Assembly (NCBI GenBank): GCA_903905655.1
Contig: CAIVHG010000008.1
Span: 1 to 44,249, forward strand
Reading direction: 5' to 3'
DNA length: 44,249 bases
Source: an uncultured beta proteobacterium
Lineage (GTDB): Bacteria; Pseudomonadota; Gammaproteobacteria; Burkholderiales; SG8-41
Shown: positions 24,417-33,729 of the stretch, piece after piece
Position numbering within the stretch: the first letter of the stretch is position 1
Layout of the letters: each line of letters starts with the position of its first letter
Made by a program: the position numbers and the translations under genes
Notes under the pieces: model-generated
Seen by the model: only the letters and a program-made list of their open reading frames with translations
Databases searched by the model: none
Told to the model about the DNA's origin: nothing

Positions 24417-25373
24417 ATGGCAGACCCACGCAAGATCGCGCCTATTGCTCCCGCCCCGCATCAGCGCCGGCAGCCGCTGCCGGTGCAGATACCGAAACCG
24501 GCAGAAGACGACGCGGATGCACCCGCACGCCTCGCCGCCCTCCTGCACAGCAAGACTTACCTGCAGGCGGACGAAGACGTAGAGTTCCTCAATCAGTATG
24601 CAACGCGCGGGCCGCGGCTGGAGGTGGATTATCTCAAGACCGAACTGCTGCTCGCGCAACACGGCATCGATCAGACCATCCCCGTATTTGGCAGCACGCG
24701 CATCGTGGAGCCGGCGGCGGCGCAGCGCGCGGTTGAGCGTGTCAGGACGGCGCTTGCCGGTGATCCGCTAAACAAGTCGCTGCAGCGCGAGTTCGGGATT
24801 GCAGAGCGCATCCTGACGAAGAGCCGTTATTACGAAATCGCACGCGAATTTGGACAGCTGGTATCGAAGCAATGCAGCCGCAATCCGGGCTGCAGAACGG
24901 TGATCATGACCGGGGGCGGCCCGGGCATCATGGAAGCCGCAAACCGCGGTGCGCACGACTGCGCTGCGCAGTCGATCGGGCTCAACATCAGCCTGCCTCA
25001 CGAGCAGTTTCCGAATCCTTACATCACTCCGGAACTGTGCTTTCAATTCCATTATTTCGCACTGCGCAAACTGCATTTTCTGCTGCGCGCAAAGGCGCTG
25101 GTCGCATTCCCCGGCGGATACGGCACCTTCGACGAACTGTTCGAAGCGCTCGCTCTGGTTCAAACGCGCAAGATCAAGCCGCTGCCCATCATCATGGTCG
25201 GCGAAAATTACTGGCGCAAGGCGGTCGATATCGATTTCCTGGTCGACGAGGGCGTGATCGACCCCGAAGACCAGGAACTCTTTTGGTACGCCGAAAGCGC
25301 TGCCGAGATATGGGAAGGGATACTGAATTGGCACGACAAGGCGGGTACGCCGCTGGCCCGCGACGCGCGGTGA
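24417..25373 (+). CDS. LOG-family protein (nucleotide 5'-monophosphate phosphoribohydrolase-like), long form
   Basis: It has the fold of LONELY GUY enzymes, which remove ribose 5-phosphate from nucleoside monophosphates; such proteins were long mislabelled lysine decarboxylases. The nucleotide and ribose-phosphate motifs are [15 protein letters not shown] (166-180) and PGGYGTFDE (232-240). At 318 residues it is much longer than the compact LOG proteins of about 190, mainly through an N-terminal extension of about 125 residues that is Pro-rich at first and then helical ([13 protein letters not shown]). This long form is known in proteobacteria and its substrate preference is not settled. It lies 40 bp upstream of aat on the same strand. 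Confidence 0.85.
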   Translation: MADPRKIAPIAPAPHQRRQPLPVQIPKPAEDDADAPARLAALLHSKTYLQADEDVEFLNQYATRGPRLEVDYLKTELLLAQHGIDQTIPVFGSTRIVEPAAAQRAVERVRTALAGDPLNKSLQREFGIAERILTKSRYYEIAREFGQLVSKQCSRNPGCRTVIMTGGGPGIMEAANRGAHDCAAQSIGLNISLPHEQFPNPYITPELCFQFHYFALRKLHFLLRAKALVAFPGGYGTFDELFEALALVQTRKIKPLPIIMVGENYWRKAVDIDFLVDEGVIDPEDQELFWYAESAAEIWEGILNWHDKAGTPLARDAR

Positions 25374-25413
25374 GTACGGACTACACAACTCCGCCTATAC
25401 CCGTCACCGTTTC

Positions 25414-26112
25414 ATGATCCGCTGGCTAGCTCCCACCGATCCATTTCCGCCGCTCACTGCGGCCCTCACCGAACCCAACGGACTGCTCGCTGCCGGCGGC
25501 GACCTCTCTCCGAAGCGGCTGATCGCCGCCTATCGGCGCGGCATCTTTCCATGGTTCGGCAGCGGGCAGCCGATCCTGTGGTGGAGCCCCGATCCGCGCA
25601 TGGTCCTCTACCCGGACAAACTCAGAGTATCGCGCTCGCTCGACAAGGCGCTGCGCAACCGCAGTTATGAAGTGCGTTTCGATACCCGTTTTCGCGCGGT
25701 CATGCAGGCCTGCAGCGAGCCGCGCGCCGGCCAGGACGGCACCTGGATCAACGATCAGATGATCGATGGTTACTGCGCGCTGAATGAACAGGGCATCGCG
25801 CATTCGGTGGAAACCTGGATCGACGGCGAACTCGCGGGCGGGCTCTACGGGGTGGCATTGGGCCGCATGTTCTTCGGCGAATCGATGTTTACGCGGGCCG
25901 CCGATGCCTCGAAGATCGCGCTCGTGCACCTGGTGCGGCGCCTGCAGCACTGGCGCTTCGGCATGATAGACTGCCAGATGCCTACCCCTCACCTGCGCTC
26001 TATGGGTGCGCGCGAGGTTCCACGCGCCGATTTCATGTGCAGGCTGGAGGAATTGCTAAGCTATGAAGATGTAATTGGCCCATGGACACTAGACGATGAC
26101 GCTGCTGCGTGA
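25414..26112 (+). CDS. aat: Leucyl/phenylalanyl-tRNA-protein transferase
   Basis: It transfers Leu or Phe from tRNA to proteins with N-terminal Lys or Arg, feeding the ClpS-ClpAP degradation route. The 232-residue sequence has the family blocks [20 protein letters not shown] (about 8-27), [19 protein letters not shown] and the acidic active region [19 protein letters not shown] followed by FFGESMF. No clear ribosome site precedes ATG 25414. Its 3' end overlaps bpt by 17 bp, so both N-degron enzymes are made together. Confidence 0.96.
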   Translation: MIRWLAPTDPFPPLTAALTEPNGLLAAGGDLSPKRLIAAYRRGIFPWFGSGQPILWWSPDPRMVLYPDKLRVSRSLDKALRNRSYEVRFDTRFRAVMQACSEPRAGQDGTWINDQMIDGYCALNEQGIAHSVETWIDGELAGGLYGVALGRMFFGESMFTRAADASKIALVHLVRRLQHWRFGMIDCQMPTPHLRSMGAREVPRADFMCRLEELLSYEDVIGPWTLDDDAAA

Positions 26113-26833
26113 TTTTCCGCTGTCTATCCTGCAGTTTTATGCGACGGCCCCGTACGCATGCAGCTATCTGCCGGACCGCATGGCGCGCTCGCAGGTCGCC
26201 ACCCCCAGCCACCTGATCCATACCGCGCTCTACAGCGAACTGGTGCGTGCGGGCTTTCGCCGCAGCGGCGCATTCACCTATCGCCCCCACTGCGAGCATT
26301 GCCAGGCCTGCGTACCGGTGCGCGTGGAGACCGAAGAATTCCGCAGCAGCCGCACGCAGCGCCGCATCTGGAAACGACACGGCGCGCTCACGGCGACAAT
26401 ACTCGAACTCAAATACAACCCTGAACACTATGCGCTCTATCTGCGCTACCAGTCGGCGCGCCATTCGGGCGGCGGCATGGATCAGGACAGCCGCGAGCAG
26501 TACCGCCATTTCCTGCTGCAGACGAATGTGGACACGCAGCTGGTTGAATTTCGCGAAGACGGTGCGCTGCGCATGGTGAGCATCGTCGACCAACTGGAAG
26601 ACGGGCTGTCCTCCGTCTACACTTTTTTCGACCCCGACATCCCAGGCGCAAGCTACGGCACCTACAACATCCTCTGGCAAATCGAGCGCTGCCTGAAACT
26701 AGACCTGCCCTATCTCTACCTGGGCTACTGGATCGCGCAGAGCCGCAAGATGGCTTACAAGATCAATTTCCAGCCGATGCAGGGTTACATCGAAGGCAGC
26801 TGGCAGCCGCTGCCTGCCGAGCACGCGGGCTAG
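26096..26833 (+). CDS. bpt: Aspartate/glutamate leucyltransferase (bacterial protein transferase)
   Basis: It attaches Leu from tRNA to proteins starting with Asp or Glu, complementing aat in the N-end rule pathway. It is a 245-residue member of the arginyltransferase-like family, with the Cys-rich motif [16 protein letters not shown] (about 62-77), RSRTQRR-type basic helix ([11 protein letters not shown]) and the C-terminal catalytic block [20 protein letters not shown] (about 210-229). Related genes have been labelled ate in betaproteobacteria. The start overlaps aat; it is convergent with the AI-2E-type exporter 9 bp downstream. Confidence 0.95.
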   Translation: MTLLRDFPLSILQFYATAPYACSYLPDRMARSQVATPSHLIHTALYSELVRAGFRRSGAFTYRPHCEHCQACVPVRVETEEFRSSRTQRRIWKRHGALTATILELKYNPEHYALYLRYQSARHSGGGMDQDSREQYRHFLLQTNVDTQLVEFREDGALRMVSIVDQLEDGLSSVYTFFDPDIPGASYGTYNILWQIERCLKLDLPYLYLGYWIAQSRKMAYKINFQPMQGYIEGSWQPLPAEHAG

Positions 26834-26842
26834 CGCCAGCCG

Positions 26843-27913
26843 TCAGTCCGGCAAGTTGCCGGCAACTGAGTTCTGCGCCCACAGTCTTAAGAGCGAGAAT
26901 CCCACCGCCAGCAGCGTCGGGCCCAGGAAGATACCGACGAAACCGAAGCCGAGCGCACCACCGAACACACCCAGAAATACCAGCACGAACGGCAGGCTGC
27001 TGCCGCGGCTGATGATGAGCGGTTTGATCACGTTGTCGATGCCGCTGATCACAAAGAATCCCCACAGCGCCATGAAGATCGCCCATCCCATCTCGCCCTG
27101 ATAGGCAAGCCACACCACCGCGCCGCCCCACAGCAGCGGCGGGCCCACCGGCAGCATGGAGAAGAAGAAGGTGAGCACTCCCAGCAGCAACGCGCCCGGC
27201 ACGCGCGCGATCAGAAAACCGATGGTCGCCGCCGCGCCCTGCGCCAGCGCGGTGCCGATGATGCCGTAGATTACGCCGTTCACCGTGCCGCCGATGGTGA
27301 GCAAGAGGCTCTCGGCGAGATCGCCGGCCACGTGCCGCAGCAGCGCGCGCACCGCTGCGATCAATGCCACGCCGTCGCGATAGAAGAAGAAGCCGATGAA
27401 TGCGGCGAGCGCCAGCTGGATCGCGCCCTCGCCGAGCGCTAGCCCGAGCTGTACCAGCGCGTTCTGCATCGAGGGCAGCACTTTCTTGAGAAGCTCGAAT
27501 GCCTTTTCCTTGCTCAACGCGGTCTCGCGCCACGCGGTGTCGAGCGCCTCGCCCACCAGTGGTGTCTTGCGTACCCATTCGGGCGGTCCCGGCATGCCTT
27601 GCGCGAAGAACGAATGGGTCCGATCGACCAGCGCGGTCGTGGAATCCGCCAGGTTCACAGCGATGACCGCGACCGGCAACACGACGATCACGATCAACAG
27701 CAACGTCATCAGCAGCGCCGCCGGGGTGCGCCGTCCGCCTACGGCGCCCTCGAGGCGTCGATACAGAGGCCAGCTCGAAAAGCACACCACCGCAGCGCAC
27801 AGCAGCGCGGTGACGAAGGGGCGCAACACCAGCAGGCAGCCCAATACCAGCAGCGTGATCGCGGCAATCTGCACGAACTGCTCAAAACGCTTTTCCACGC
27901 GGTGGTTTTCCAT
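26843..27913 (-). CDS. AI-2E-family transporter (PerM-like)
   Basis: This polytopic inner membrane protein of 356 residues has about eight helices in the arrangement of the AI-2E/PerM family: paired helices near 16-50, another at 68-90, a large loop of about 95-160, and a C-terminal set with LGVLTFFFSMLPVGPPLLWG and GIDNVIKPLIISRG, both family hallmarks. Members export very different solutes, so the autoinducer label should not be taken literally. ATG 27913 is chosen because the family start aligns there; ATG 27940 and TTG 27952 are in frame upstream. It separates bpt from pyrD on the opposite strand. Confidence 0.9.
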   Translation of the reverse strand: MENHRVEKRFEQFVQIAAITLLVLGCLLVLRPFVTALLCAAVVCFSSWPLYRRLEGAVGGRRTPAALLMTLLLIVIVVLPVAVIAVNLADSTTALVDRTHSFFAQGMPGPPEWVRKTPLVGEALDTAWRETALSKEKAFELLKKVLPSMQNALVQLGLALGEGAIQLALAAFIGFFFYRDGVALIAAVRALLRHVAGDLAESLLLTIGGTVNGVIYGIIGTALAQGAAATIGFLIARVPGALLLGVLTFFFSMLPVGPPLLWGGAVVWLAYQGEMGWAIFMALWGFFVISGIDNVIKPLIISRGSSLPFVLVFLGVFGGALGFGFVGIFLGPTLLAVGFSLLRLWAQNSVAGNLPD

Positions 27914-27992
27914 GGTTACAGTCTTTCTATCACGCGTCATGCAGCGGGTCAAACGCTCACGTCAAGCTCGCTCTGAGCGGTAAAATAGCCGC

Positions 27993-29018
27993 ATGTCCTA
28001 TCCCCTGCTGCGGCCGCTGCTGTTTGCGCTCGATGCCGAAACCGCGCATCACCTTATGCTCGCCTCGCTCACTGCGCTCGACCGGGTGGGACTCGCGCAG
28101 CTCGCAGGCGCGCGCACCGCGAGCTGTCCGCGGACCGTGATGGGAATCTCTTTTCCGAACCCGGTGGGGCTCGCGGCCGGTCTCGACAAAGACGGCGAGC
28201 ACATCGACGCGCTCGCCCGCCTCGGCTTTGGCTTCATCGAAATCGGCACCGTCACCCCGCGCCCGCAGCCGGGCAATCCCAAGCCGCGCCTGTTTCGATT
28301 GCCGCGCGCGCAGGCGATCATCAACCGCATGGGTTTCAACAACCGCGGCGTCGATCACCTGGTGGAGCGCGTCAGACGCGCGCGCTACCGCGGCGTGCTC
28401 GGCATCAACATCGGAAAAAATTTCGACACGCCGCTCGCGCGCGCAACTGACGACTATCTGGCGTGCCTGCGCAAGGTCTACGCGCACGCGAGCTATGTCA
28501 CCGTCAACATCTCCTCGCCCAACACCGCGAACCTGCGCGACCTGCAACGCGACGATGCGCTCGCGCCACTACTGGCAACGCTCAAGGACGAGCAGCGCCG
28601 GCTAGCCGATCAGCACGGAAAGTACGTGCCGATCGCCGTCAAGATTGCGCCGGACCTCGACGAGCCTGCGATCAATGCCATCGCGCGTCTGCTGGTCGAG
28701 CATCAGATCGATGGCGTGATCGCAACCAACACCACGCTCGCGCGCAATGGCATTGCCGGCCTCGCTCACGCCGCGGAGCGTGGAGGATTGAGCGGCGCGC
28801 CGCTCACTGCGCAGTCGCTACGGGTAGTGAGTGCGCTCAAGCACGCCCTCGACGGTGCGTTGCCGATCATCGGCGTGGGCGGCATCATGAACGCAGATGC
28901 GGCCCGCGACATGACGGACGCGGGCGCCAGCTTGGTGCAACTCTACAGCGGGCTGGTCTACCGCGGCCCGGCGCTGATCGGTGAAGTGGCGGCGGAACTC
29001 TGCGCAACGGAGGAGTGA
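27993..29018 (+). CDS. pyrD: Dihydroorotate dehydrogenase (quinone), class 2
   Basis: It oxidises dihydroorotate to orotate in pyrimidine synthesis and passes electrons to the quinone pool at the inner membrane. The 341 residues include the N-terminal membrane-associating helices typical of class 2, [15 protein letters not shown], the FMN region [15 protein letters not shown] and the catalytic Ser at 174-175 in [26 protein letters not shown] and [13 protein letters not shown] close the FMN site. ald follows one base after its stop (TGAGATG). Confidence 0.97.
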   Translation: MSYPLLRPLLFALDAETAHHLMLASLTALDRVGLAQLAGARTASCPRTVMGISFPNPVGLAAGLDKDGEHIDALARLGFGFIEIGTVTPRPQPGNPKPRLFRLPRAQAIINRMGFNNRGVDHLVERVRRARYRGVLGINIGKNFDTPLARATDDYLACLRKVYAHASYVTVNISSPNTANLRDLQRDDALAPLLATLKDEQRRLADQHGKYVPIAVKIAPDLDEPAINAIARLLVEHQIDGVIATNTTLARNGIAGLAHAAERGGLSGAPLTAQSLRVVSALKHALDGALPIIGVGGIMNADAARDMTDAGASLVQLYSGLVYRGPALIGEVAAELCATEE

Positions 29019-29019
29019 G

Positions 29020-30135
29020 ATGCGGATCGGCGTGCCCAAGGAAATCAAGGACCACGAATTCAGGGTCGGCCTGTCGCCAGCCGGAGCGCATGTACTCGCG
29101 GCACACGGTCACGACGTGGCGGTGCAAAGCGGCGCCGGTGCCGCCATCGGCTTCGACGATACTACCTATGAAGCAGCGGGCGCACGCATCGTAGCGAGTG
29201 CAAAAGAAGCTTATGCGGCCGAACTCGTGATCAAGGTGAAAGAGCCGCAGCCAGTGGAATACGAGTACACCCGCGAAGGCCAGATCTTGTTCTGCTATCA
29301 GCATTTCGCGCCTGCGCCGGAACTCCTCGCAGCGATGCTCGAGCGCAAAGTGACGTGCATTGCCTATGAGACGGTCACTGCCGCCGACGGCAGCTTCCCG
29401 CTGTTGATGCCGATGTCGGAGATTGCCGGCCGGCTTGCAGTTCAGGTCGGCGCCTGGGCGCTGCAGATGGCGAACGGCGGCAACGGCGTGCTGCTCTCCG
29501 GAGTAGCCGGAGTGCCGCCCGCCAAAGTCGTCATCATCGGCGGCGGCACGGTCGGCACCAATGCCGCGCGCATCGCGCTCGGCTTCGGCGCCGACGTGAC
29601 GCTACTCGATCGCAGCCCGGAGCGCTTGCGCATACTCGAAGCTGTGTACGGCGCGCATCTCAAGACCTGCTTCTCCGAGCCGCAGGCTCTGCGTGCGCTG
29701 GTGCGCGAAGCCGATCTAGTGATCGGCGCCGTACTACTGCCGGGCAAGCTCTCGCCCAAGCTCATCACGCGCGCCGATGTCGCTGCCATGGGCAATGGCT
29801 CGGTGCTCGTCGACGTCGGCATTGATCAGGGCGGCATCGCCGAGACCTCGCATCCGACCACCCATTCCGACCCGATCTACGTCGAGTCCGGTGTGGTCCA
29901 CTACTGCGTGGCCAACATGCCGGCCGCCGTATCGCGCACCGCAACGCTGGCGCTCACGCATGCAACGCTTCCCTATGCGCTGGCACTCGCAACCCAGGGA
30001 CTGCGTGCGGCGCTGGCCGCGGATGCCGGACTGCGCGGCGGACTCGAAGTCCATGCTGGCTGCGTGACGCATCCGGATCTCGCCGCCGACGTCGGCCGGC
30101 CTTATGTGGCTGCGGAAGAAGCGCTCCGCACGTAA
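29020..30135 (+). CDS. ald: Alanine dehydrogenase
   Basis: It catalyses the reversible NAD-dependent deamination of L-alanine to pyruvate. At 371 residues it has the exact family length. The substrate residues Arg15 (EFRVGLSP), Lys74 (IKVKEP) and His95 (CYQHF) sit at the canonical positions. The Rossmann motif is [17 protein letters not shown] near 169-185. The ATG has a strong GGAGG 8 bp upstream, within the pyrD tail. Its stop overlaps the rsxB start as TAATG, so ald sits in a tight pyrD-ald-rsxB run. Confidence 0.97.
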   Translation: MRIGVPKEIKDHEFRVGLSPAGAHVLAAHGHDVAVQSGAGAAIGFDDTTYEAAGARIVASAKEAYAAELVIKVKEPQPVEYEYTREGQILFCYQHFAPAPELLAAMLERKVTCIAYETVTAADGSFPLLMPMSEIAGRLAVQVGAWALQMANGGNGVLLSGVAGVPPAKVVIIGGGTVGTNAARIALGFGADVTLLDRSPERLRILEAVYGAHLKTCFSEPQALRALVREADLVIGAVLLPGKLSPKLITRADVAAMGNGSVLVDVGIDQGGIAETSHPTTHSDPIYVESGVVHYCVANMPAAVSRTATLALTHATLPYALALATQGLRAALAADAGLRGGLEVHAGCVTHPDLAADVGRPYVAAEEALRT

Positions 30136-30770
30136 TGCATTCCCGTGGAAGTAGCGCTCAGGCGGTGAATCGCGCTCATCTGGCCGCGCGCATCGATGCG
30201 CTACTGCCGCAGACCCAATGCCGGCAATGCGGCTACGACGGCTGCCTGCCTTATGCGCAGGCGGTGGCGGAAGGGTGCGCCGACATCAACCAGTGCCCGC
30301 CGGGAGACGATGCCGGCGTGCAAGCGATCGCCGCGCTGCTCGGAATGGAGCCCAAACCGCTCGACCCGCAATTCGGCAGCCCGCATCCGCCGGAAGTGGC
30401 TGTCATCGACGAAGCGCTGTGCATCGGCTGCACGCTGTGCATCCAGGCCTGCCCGGTCGACGCCATCGTGGGCGCAGCAAAATTCATGCACAGCGTAATC
30501 GCCGACGCGTGCACCGGATGCCGGCTGTGCCTGCCGCCGTGCCCGGTCGACTGCATCCAGATGCTGGCAACTGATGCCCGTGCTACAGAGGACAAGCGCC
30601 GTGCAGATGCGGTCAATGCAAGGCTGCGCTTCGAGCGGCGCGGCGCGCGGATCGCCCGCAAACAGCAGAGCCAAGGCATACAACCCGAAAGCATCAAAAC
30701 GCTCACCATCAAGCGCGCGCTGGAGCGCGCCCGCCTGCGGCTCGCGCAGCGCCGGCCGCTCACCAAATGA
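30135..30770 (+). CDS. rsxB: RnfB/RsxB-like iron-sulfur protein, soluble form
   Basis: This is an electron-transfer protein of 211 residues. Near the N-terminus Cys29, Cys32, Cys37 and Cys54 form the RnfB-type 4Fe-4S motif. Two ferredoxin motifs follow: [14 protein letters not shown] and [15 protein letters not shown], between about 95 and 143. Unlike RnfB of full Rnf complexes it has no N-terminal membrane helix. The C-terminus is a basic helix. No other rnf gene is present. In betaproteobacteria such a lone rsxB is commonly followed by nth, as here; its partner is not established, though supply of electrons to an iron-sulfur protein such as SoxR or Nth has been considered (inference). Confidence 0.92.
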   Translation: MHSRGSSAQAVNRAHLAARIDALLPQTQCRQCGYDGCLPYAQAVAEGCADINQCPPGDDAGVQAIAALLGMEPKPLDPQFGSPHPPEVAVIDEALCIGCTLCIQACPVDAIVGAAKFMHSVIADACTGCRLCLPPCPVDCIQMLATDARATEDKRRADAVNARLRFERRGARIARKQQSQGIQPESIKTLTIKRALERARLRLAQRRPLTK

Positions 30771-30819
30771 ATACCCAACTGCGCGGCGCAGCCTGCGCAC
30801 CCCGAGCGAGGCCTGCCCC

Positions 30820-31464
30820 ATGAACGCACAGCAGCGGGCGGAGATTTTCCGCCGCTTTCGCGCAGCAAATCCCGAGCCCAAGCCGGAGCTCGAATACACG
30901 ACACCCTTCGAGCTGATGGTGGCCGTCATCCTGTCAGCGCAGGCCACCGACAAGAGCGTGAACCTCGCGACCCGCGAGCTATTCAAGAAGGCGCGCACGC
31001 CGCGCGCCATCCTTGCGCTGGGCACTGAGGGACTGGAGCACTACATCAAGCGCATCGGGCTGTTTCGCGGCAAGGCGAAGAACATCATCGCCACCTGCGG
31101 CCTGCTGCTGGCGCGTCATGCCGGCAAGGTGCCGGCGACCCGCGAGGAACTTGAACAACTGCCGGGCGCCGGCCGCAAGACCGCGAACGTGATCCTCAAC
31201 ATCGCCTTCGGGCAGCCGACCATCGCCGTGGATACCCACATCTTCCGGATTTCCAACCGCATCAGCCTCGCCCCCGGCAAGAACGTGCTGCAGGTCGAAG
31301 AGAAGCTCCTCAAGAATGTCCCTGAGGAATACCGGCAGCACGCGCACCACTGGCTGATCCTGCACGGACGCTACGTGTGCAAGGCGCGCAAGCCCGAGTG
31401 CCCTTCCTGTCTCATCAAAGACCTGTGCGAGTTTCGCGGCAAGACCATGGCGGAGGCCAAGTGA
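30820..31464 (+). CDS. nth: Endonuclease III
   Basis: This DNA glycosylase/AP lyase removes oxidised pyrimidines. The 214 residues align in number with the E. coli enzyme: helix-hairpin-helix LPGAGRKTANVIL with catalytic Lys120, and Asp138 in VDTHIFR. The C-terminal 4Fe-4S motif is C-x6-C-x2-C-x5-C (CKARKPECPSCLIKDLC). The ATG at 30820 is chosen by alignment; the frame is open upstream inside rsxB. It lies 49 bp after rsxB. Confidence 0.97.
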   Translation: MNAQQRAEIFRRFRAANPEPKPELEYTTPFELMVAVILSAQATDKSVNLATRELFKKARTPRAILALGTEGLEHYIKRIGLFRGKAKNIIATCGLLLARHAGKVPATREELEQLPGAGRKTANVILNIAFGQPTIAVDTHIFRISNRISLAPGKNVLQVEEKLLKNVPEEYRQHAHHWLILHGRYVCKARKPECPSCLIKDLCEFRGKTMAEAK

Positions 31465-31515
31465 AGGGCCTGCGCTTTCATTCCGCGGACACGCCGCGAA
31501 AATTTCGACCGCTCC

Positions 31516-31938
31516 ATGTTTAACCCGTCGCGCGACGAAGCGCGCCGCTTCCTGTTCGAAAGCTGGCGCAAGTACGGCGCCGCCGAGCCGCTGTCCGGCC
31601 TCGAGCGCGTCGCGGTGCATGTCATCTCCCTGCATCCCGAATACCACGCGCTGCTGACAGATGCGGAGCGCAACGCTGACCGCGACTATCTGCCGGAGCA
31701 CGGCGCGGTGAATCCCTTCCTGCATTTGTCGCTGCATCTTGCCCTGGAAGAGCAGCTCGCCATCGATCAGCCGCCCGGTATACGCGGCGAGTTCGAGCGC
31801 ATCGCACACGCCACCGGTTCCGAACACGACGCCAAGCACGCGCTGCTGGAATGCCTGGCCGAGACGCTGTGGCAGGCGCAGCGCATGAACGCGCCGCCGG
31901 ACGCCGCCGCCTATCTGGAATGCATGAAGCGCCGGTGA
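31516..31938 (+). CDS. DUF1841 family protein
   Basis: This is a 140-residue soluble protein that opens MFNPSRDEARRFLF and has the central motif NPFLHLSLHLALEEQ (about 67-81), rich in His and Glu, with GIRGEFERI following. These are DUF1841 hallmarks. The His/Glu pattern could bind metal, but no function is established. The rsxB-nth-DUF1841 order is conserved in betaproteobacteria, which suggests a link to iron-sulfur or DNA-repair metabolism (inference). Confidence 0.85.
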   Translation: MFNPSRDEARRFLFESWRKYGAAEPLSGLERVAVHVISLHPEYHALLTDAERNADRDYLPEHGAVNPFLHLSLHLALEEQLAIDQPPGIRGEFERIAHATGSEHDAKHALLECLAETLWQAQRMNAPPDAAAYLECMKRR

Positions 31939-32024
31939 ATGCAGATCTCAGAGTTCTTTACAATTGATGTAGTAGGATGCAGAGCGCGCCCGCAGGCAAA
32001 CGCGGCTTCGATCGGAGTATAGCG

Positions 32025-32903
32025 ATGAAAATTCAGAACATCGGCATCATGAGTCCCGGCGACATGGGGCAGGCGGTCGCGCACCAGCTGAAGCTCGCCG
32101 GATTCAACGTATACACCGCACTCGACAAGCGCAGTGCGCGCACCCGCACGCTCGCCAAGCAGGCGGGCATCGCCGACGTGGGCTCGCTGCACAAACTCGC
32201 CGAGCAGTGCGAAGTCATTTTGTCGGTCATGCCCCCAGGGGCGGCGCTCGAATTTGCCGGCGAGCTGGCGCAGGTGCTGAGCGCCACGCAGCAAAAAGTG
32301 CTGTTCGTCGATTGCAATGCCGTTGCGCCAGCGACCATGAAAGCGATCGCCGAAAAAATCACGGCGGCCGGCGGGCGCTGCGTCGATGCCGGGATCACCG
32401 GGCCGCCGCCGCGCGGCACGGCAAAGACGCTGATGTGGGTCTCGGGCCCGGAGGCAACTGAACTCGAACAGCTGGCGAATCCGCTGATGACGGTGCGCGT
32501 GCTGAGCGAGCGCATCGGGGACGCGAGCGCATACAAGATGTGCTACGCCGCATTGTCGAAAGGCACCAGTGCGCTGGTGCTCGAGGTAATGATCGCGGCG
32601 CGCCGGCTCGGCATCGACGATGTGCTGGACGCTCATTTCAAGCAGAGATTTGGCGCAGGCTATGGCGAGATGCTGGACGGGCTGCCGGTAATACCGCCCA
32701 AGGCGCACCGCTTCGTGCCGGAGATGCTGGAAATCGCGAGCACCTTCGAATCGGTGGGCGTGACGCCGCGCAGCTTCCAGGGCTTTGCCGATATCTACGG
32801 CTACATTGCCACCACCAGGCTCGGCAAGGAAACGCCGGAAAACTGCGACAAGTCGCGCACCGGTGAGGAAGTTTTTCGGCTCATCGCCGATGAGGACCGC
32901 TAG
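32025..32903 (+). CDS. NAD(P)-binding dehydrogenase, 6-phosphogluconate/beta-hydroxyacid type with DUF1932-like C-terminus
   Basis: The protein has 292 residues. The Rossmann start NIGIMSPGDMGQAVAHQLKL (about 5-24) has the hydroxyacid dehydrogenase pattern, though with Ser-Pro-Gly where GxGxxG is usual. CNAVAPATMKAI and DAGITGPPPRG mark the substrate region, and the helical C-terminus with KMCYAALSKGTSALVLEVM (about 173-191) has the catalytic Lys position. The helical part resembles DUF1932. ATG 32025 has GGAG 8 bp upstream. The substrate is not predictable. Confidence 0.85.
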   Translation: MKIQNIGIMSPGDMGQAVAHQLKLAGFNVYTALDKRSARTRTLAKQAGIADVGSLHKLAEQCEVILSVMPPGAALEFAGELAQVLSATQQKVLFVDCNAVAPATMKAIAEKITAAGGRCVDAGITGPPPRGTAKTLMWVSGPEATELEQLANPLMTVRVLSERIGDASAYKMCYAALSKGTSALVLEVMIAARRLGIDDVLDAHFKQRFGAGYGEMLDGLPVIPPKAHRFVPEMLEIASTFESVGVTPRSFQGFADIYGYIATTRLGKETPENCDKSRTGEEVFRLIADEDR

Positions 32904-32957
32904 GACTCGGTCACAGTGAGAAAAGCACACCGGCGCCGCAGCGCGCCAGCTTCGGTT

Positions 32958-33287
32958 TTAGTACTTGGTGCTGAGCGCCTGCAGGCTCGAGAAGTAGGCC
33001 GCGACGTCGTCGATGTCACGCTCGCCAAGCTTGGAGGCCTGGTCCGCCATGATCGGATTCTTGCGCGCCCCTGACTTGTAATCCTTGAGCGCGCGGATCA
33101 GATATTCGTTGTACTGGCCGGCGAGCTTGGGAAAATCCGCTACCGCGCTCACGCCGTTTGCGCCGTGACAGGCAGCGCACACCTGTTCCGCCTTCTGCTT
33201 GCCCGCCGCCAGATCAGCCGCGGCTGCCGTTCCCGCGAGCAACACGCCCGCGGCAAACGCTATGATCGATGCATTGATGTATTTCAT
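32958..33287 (-). CDS. Monohaem class I cytochrome c (downstream of a pair)
   Basis: This periplasmic cytochrome has 109 residues: a signal peptide of about 24, the haem motif CAACH at 37-41, the stretch FPKLAGQYNEYLIRALKDYK typical of c4/c553-type domains, and a Met ligand in KNPIMADQ. Its start overlaps the stop of the next cytochrome upstream as ATGA, so the pair is translationally coupled. Probable role: small electron carrier to a terminal oxidase or other respiratory enzyme. Confidence 0.93.
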   Translation of the reverse strand: MKYINASIIAFAAGVLLAGTAAAADLAAGKQKAEQVCAACHGANGVSAVADFPKLAGQYNEYLIRALKDYKSGARKNPIMADQASKLGERDIDDVAAYFSSLQALSTKY

Positions 33288-33628
33288 TTGGCCGCCGTGC
33301 GCGTTGCGCCGTCCGAGTAATAGGCCGCGAGGTCCGCCATGTCCTGCTCGCTTAGATTCGCCGCGATCGCGCGCATCGTGGGGTGGCTGCGCTCGCCGGC
33401 CTTGTATTCCTGCAGCGCCTTGACGATGTAGGCGGCGTGCTGTCCGCCGAGCTTGGGCACATTGTAGACGGAGGGAAATACGGTCTTATAGCCGGGGATG
33501 CCGTGGCAACCCTCGCACATCGTGGTCTTCGCACGCCCCGCATTGGCGTCGCCATCGGCCCACGCCAAGCCCGATGCAAGCAGCATCAGAACGGAAGCTA
33601 CCGGTATAGTGAATTCGCGCATGTTCAT
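33284..33628 (-). CDS. Monohaem class I cytochrome c (upstream of a pair)
   Basis: This is a periplasmic cytochrome of 114 residues with a signal peptide (to about AWA, 24), the haem motif CEGCH at 38-42, VPKLGGQHAAYIVKALQEYK and a Met ligand in SHPTMRAIA. ATG 33628 and ATG 33622 are both possible. Together with its neighbour it looks like the two halves of a dihaem cytochrome c4 encoded as separate exported proteins. A TATAAT hexamer (33665-33670, minus strand) lies upstream, without a convincing -35 element. Confidence 0.93.
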   Translation of the reverse strand: MNMREFTIPVASVLMLLASGLAWADGDANAGRAKTTMCEGCHGIPGYKTVFPSVYNVPKLGGQHAAYIVKALQEYKAGERSHPTMRAIAANLSEQDMADLAAYYSDGATRTAAK

Positions 33629-33729
33629 GCTGATCCGTATCCTGTCCCTAAAAAACTCCGTGCAATTATACCGAAAAACCGCACTCAGGTAGCGGGCTTC
33701 GCGCCAGCTGGTCTGTGATAGGCTAGCGC

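Noticed and set aside
26848-26862. CCGGCAA-G-TTGCCGG palindrome at the bpt/AI-2E convergent ends
   Set aside because: It lies in the coding end of the transporter, has a 1-nt centre and no T-run.
33629-33729. Possible cobalamin riboswitch before the adenosyltransferase gene
   Set aside because: The spacer is about 100 bp and lacks the B12-box type sequence and the room for the fold.
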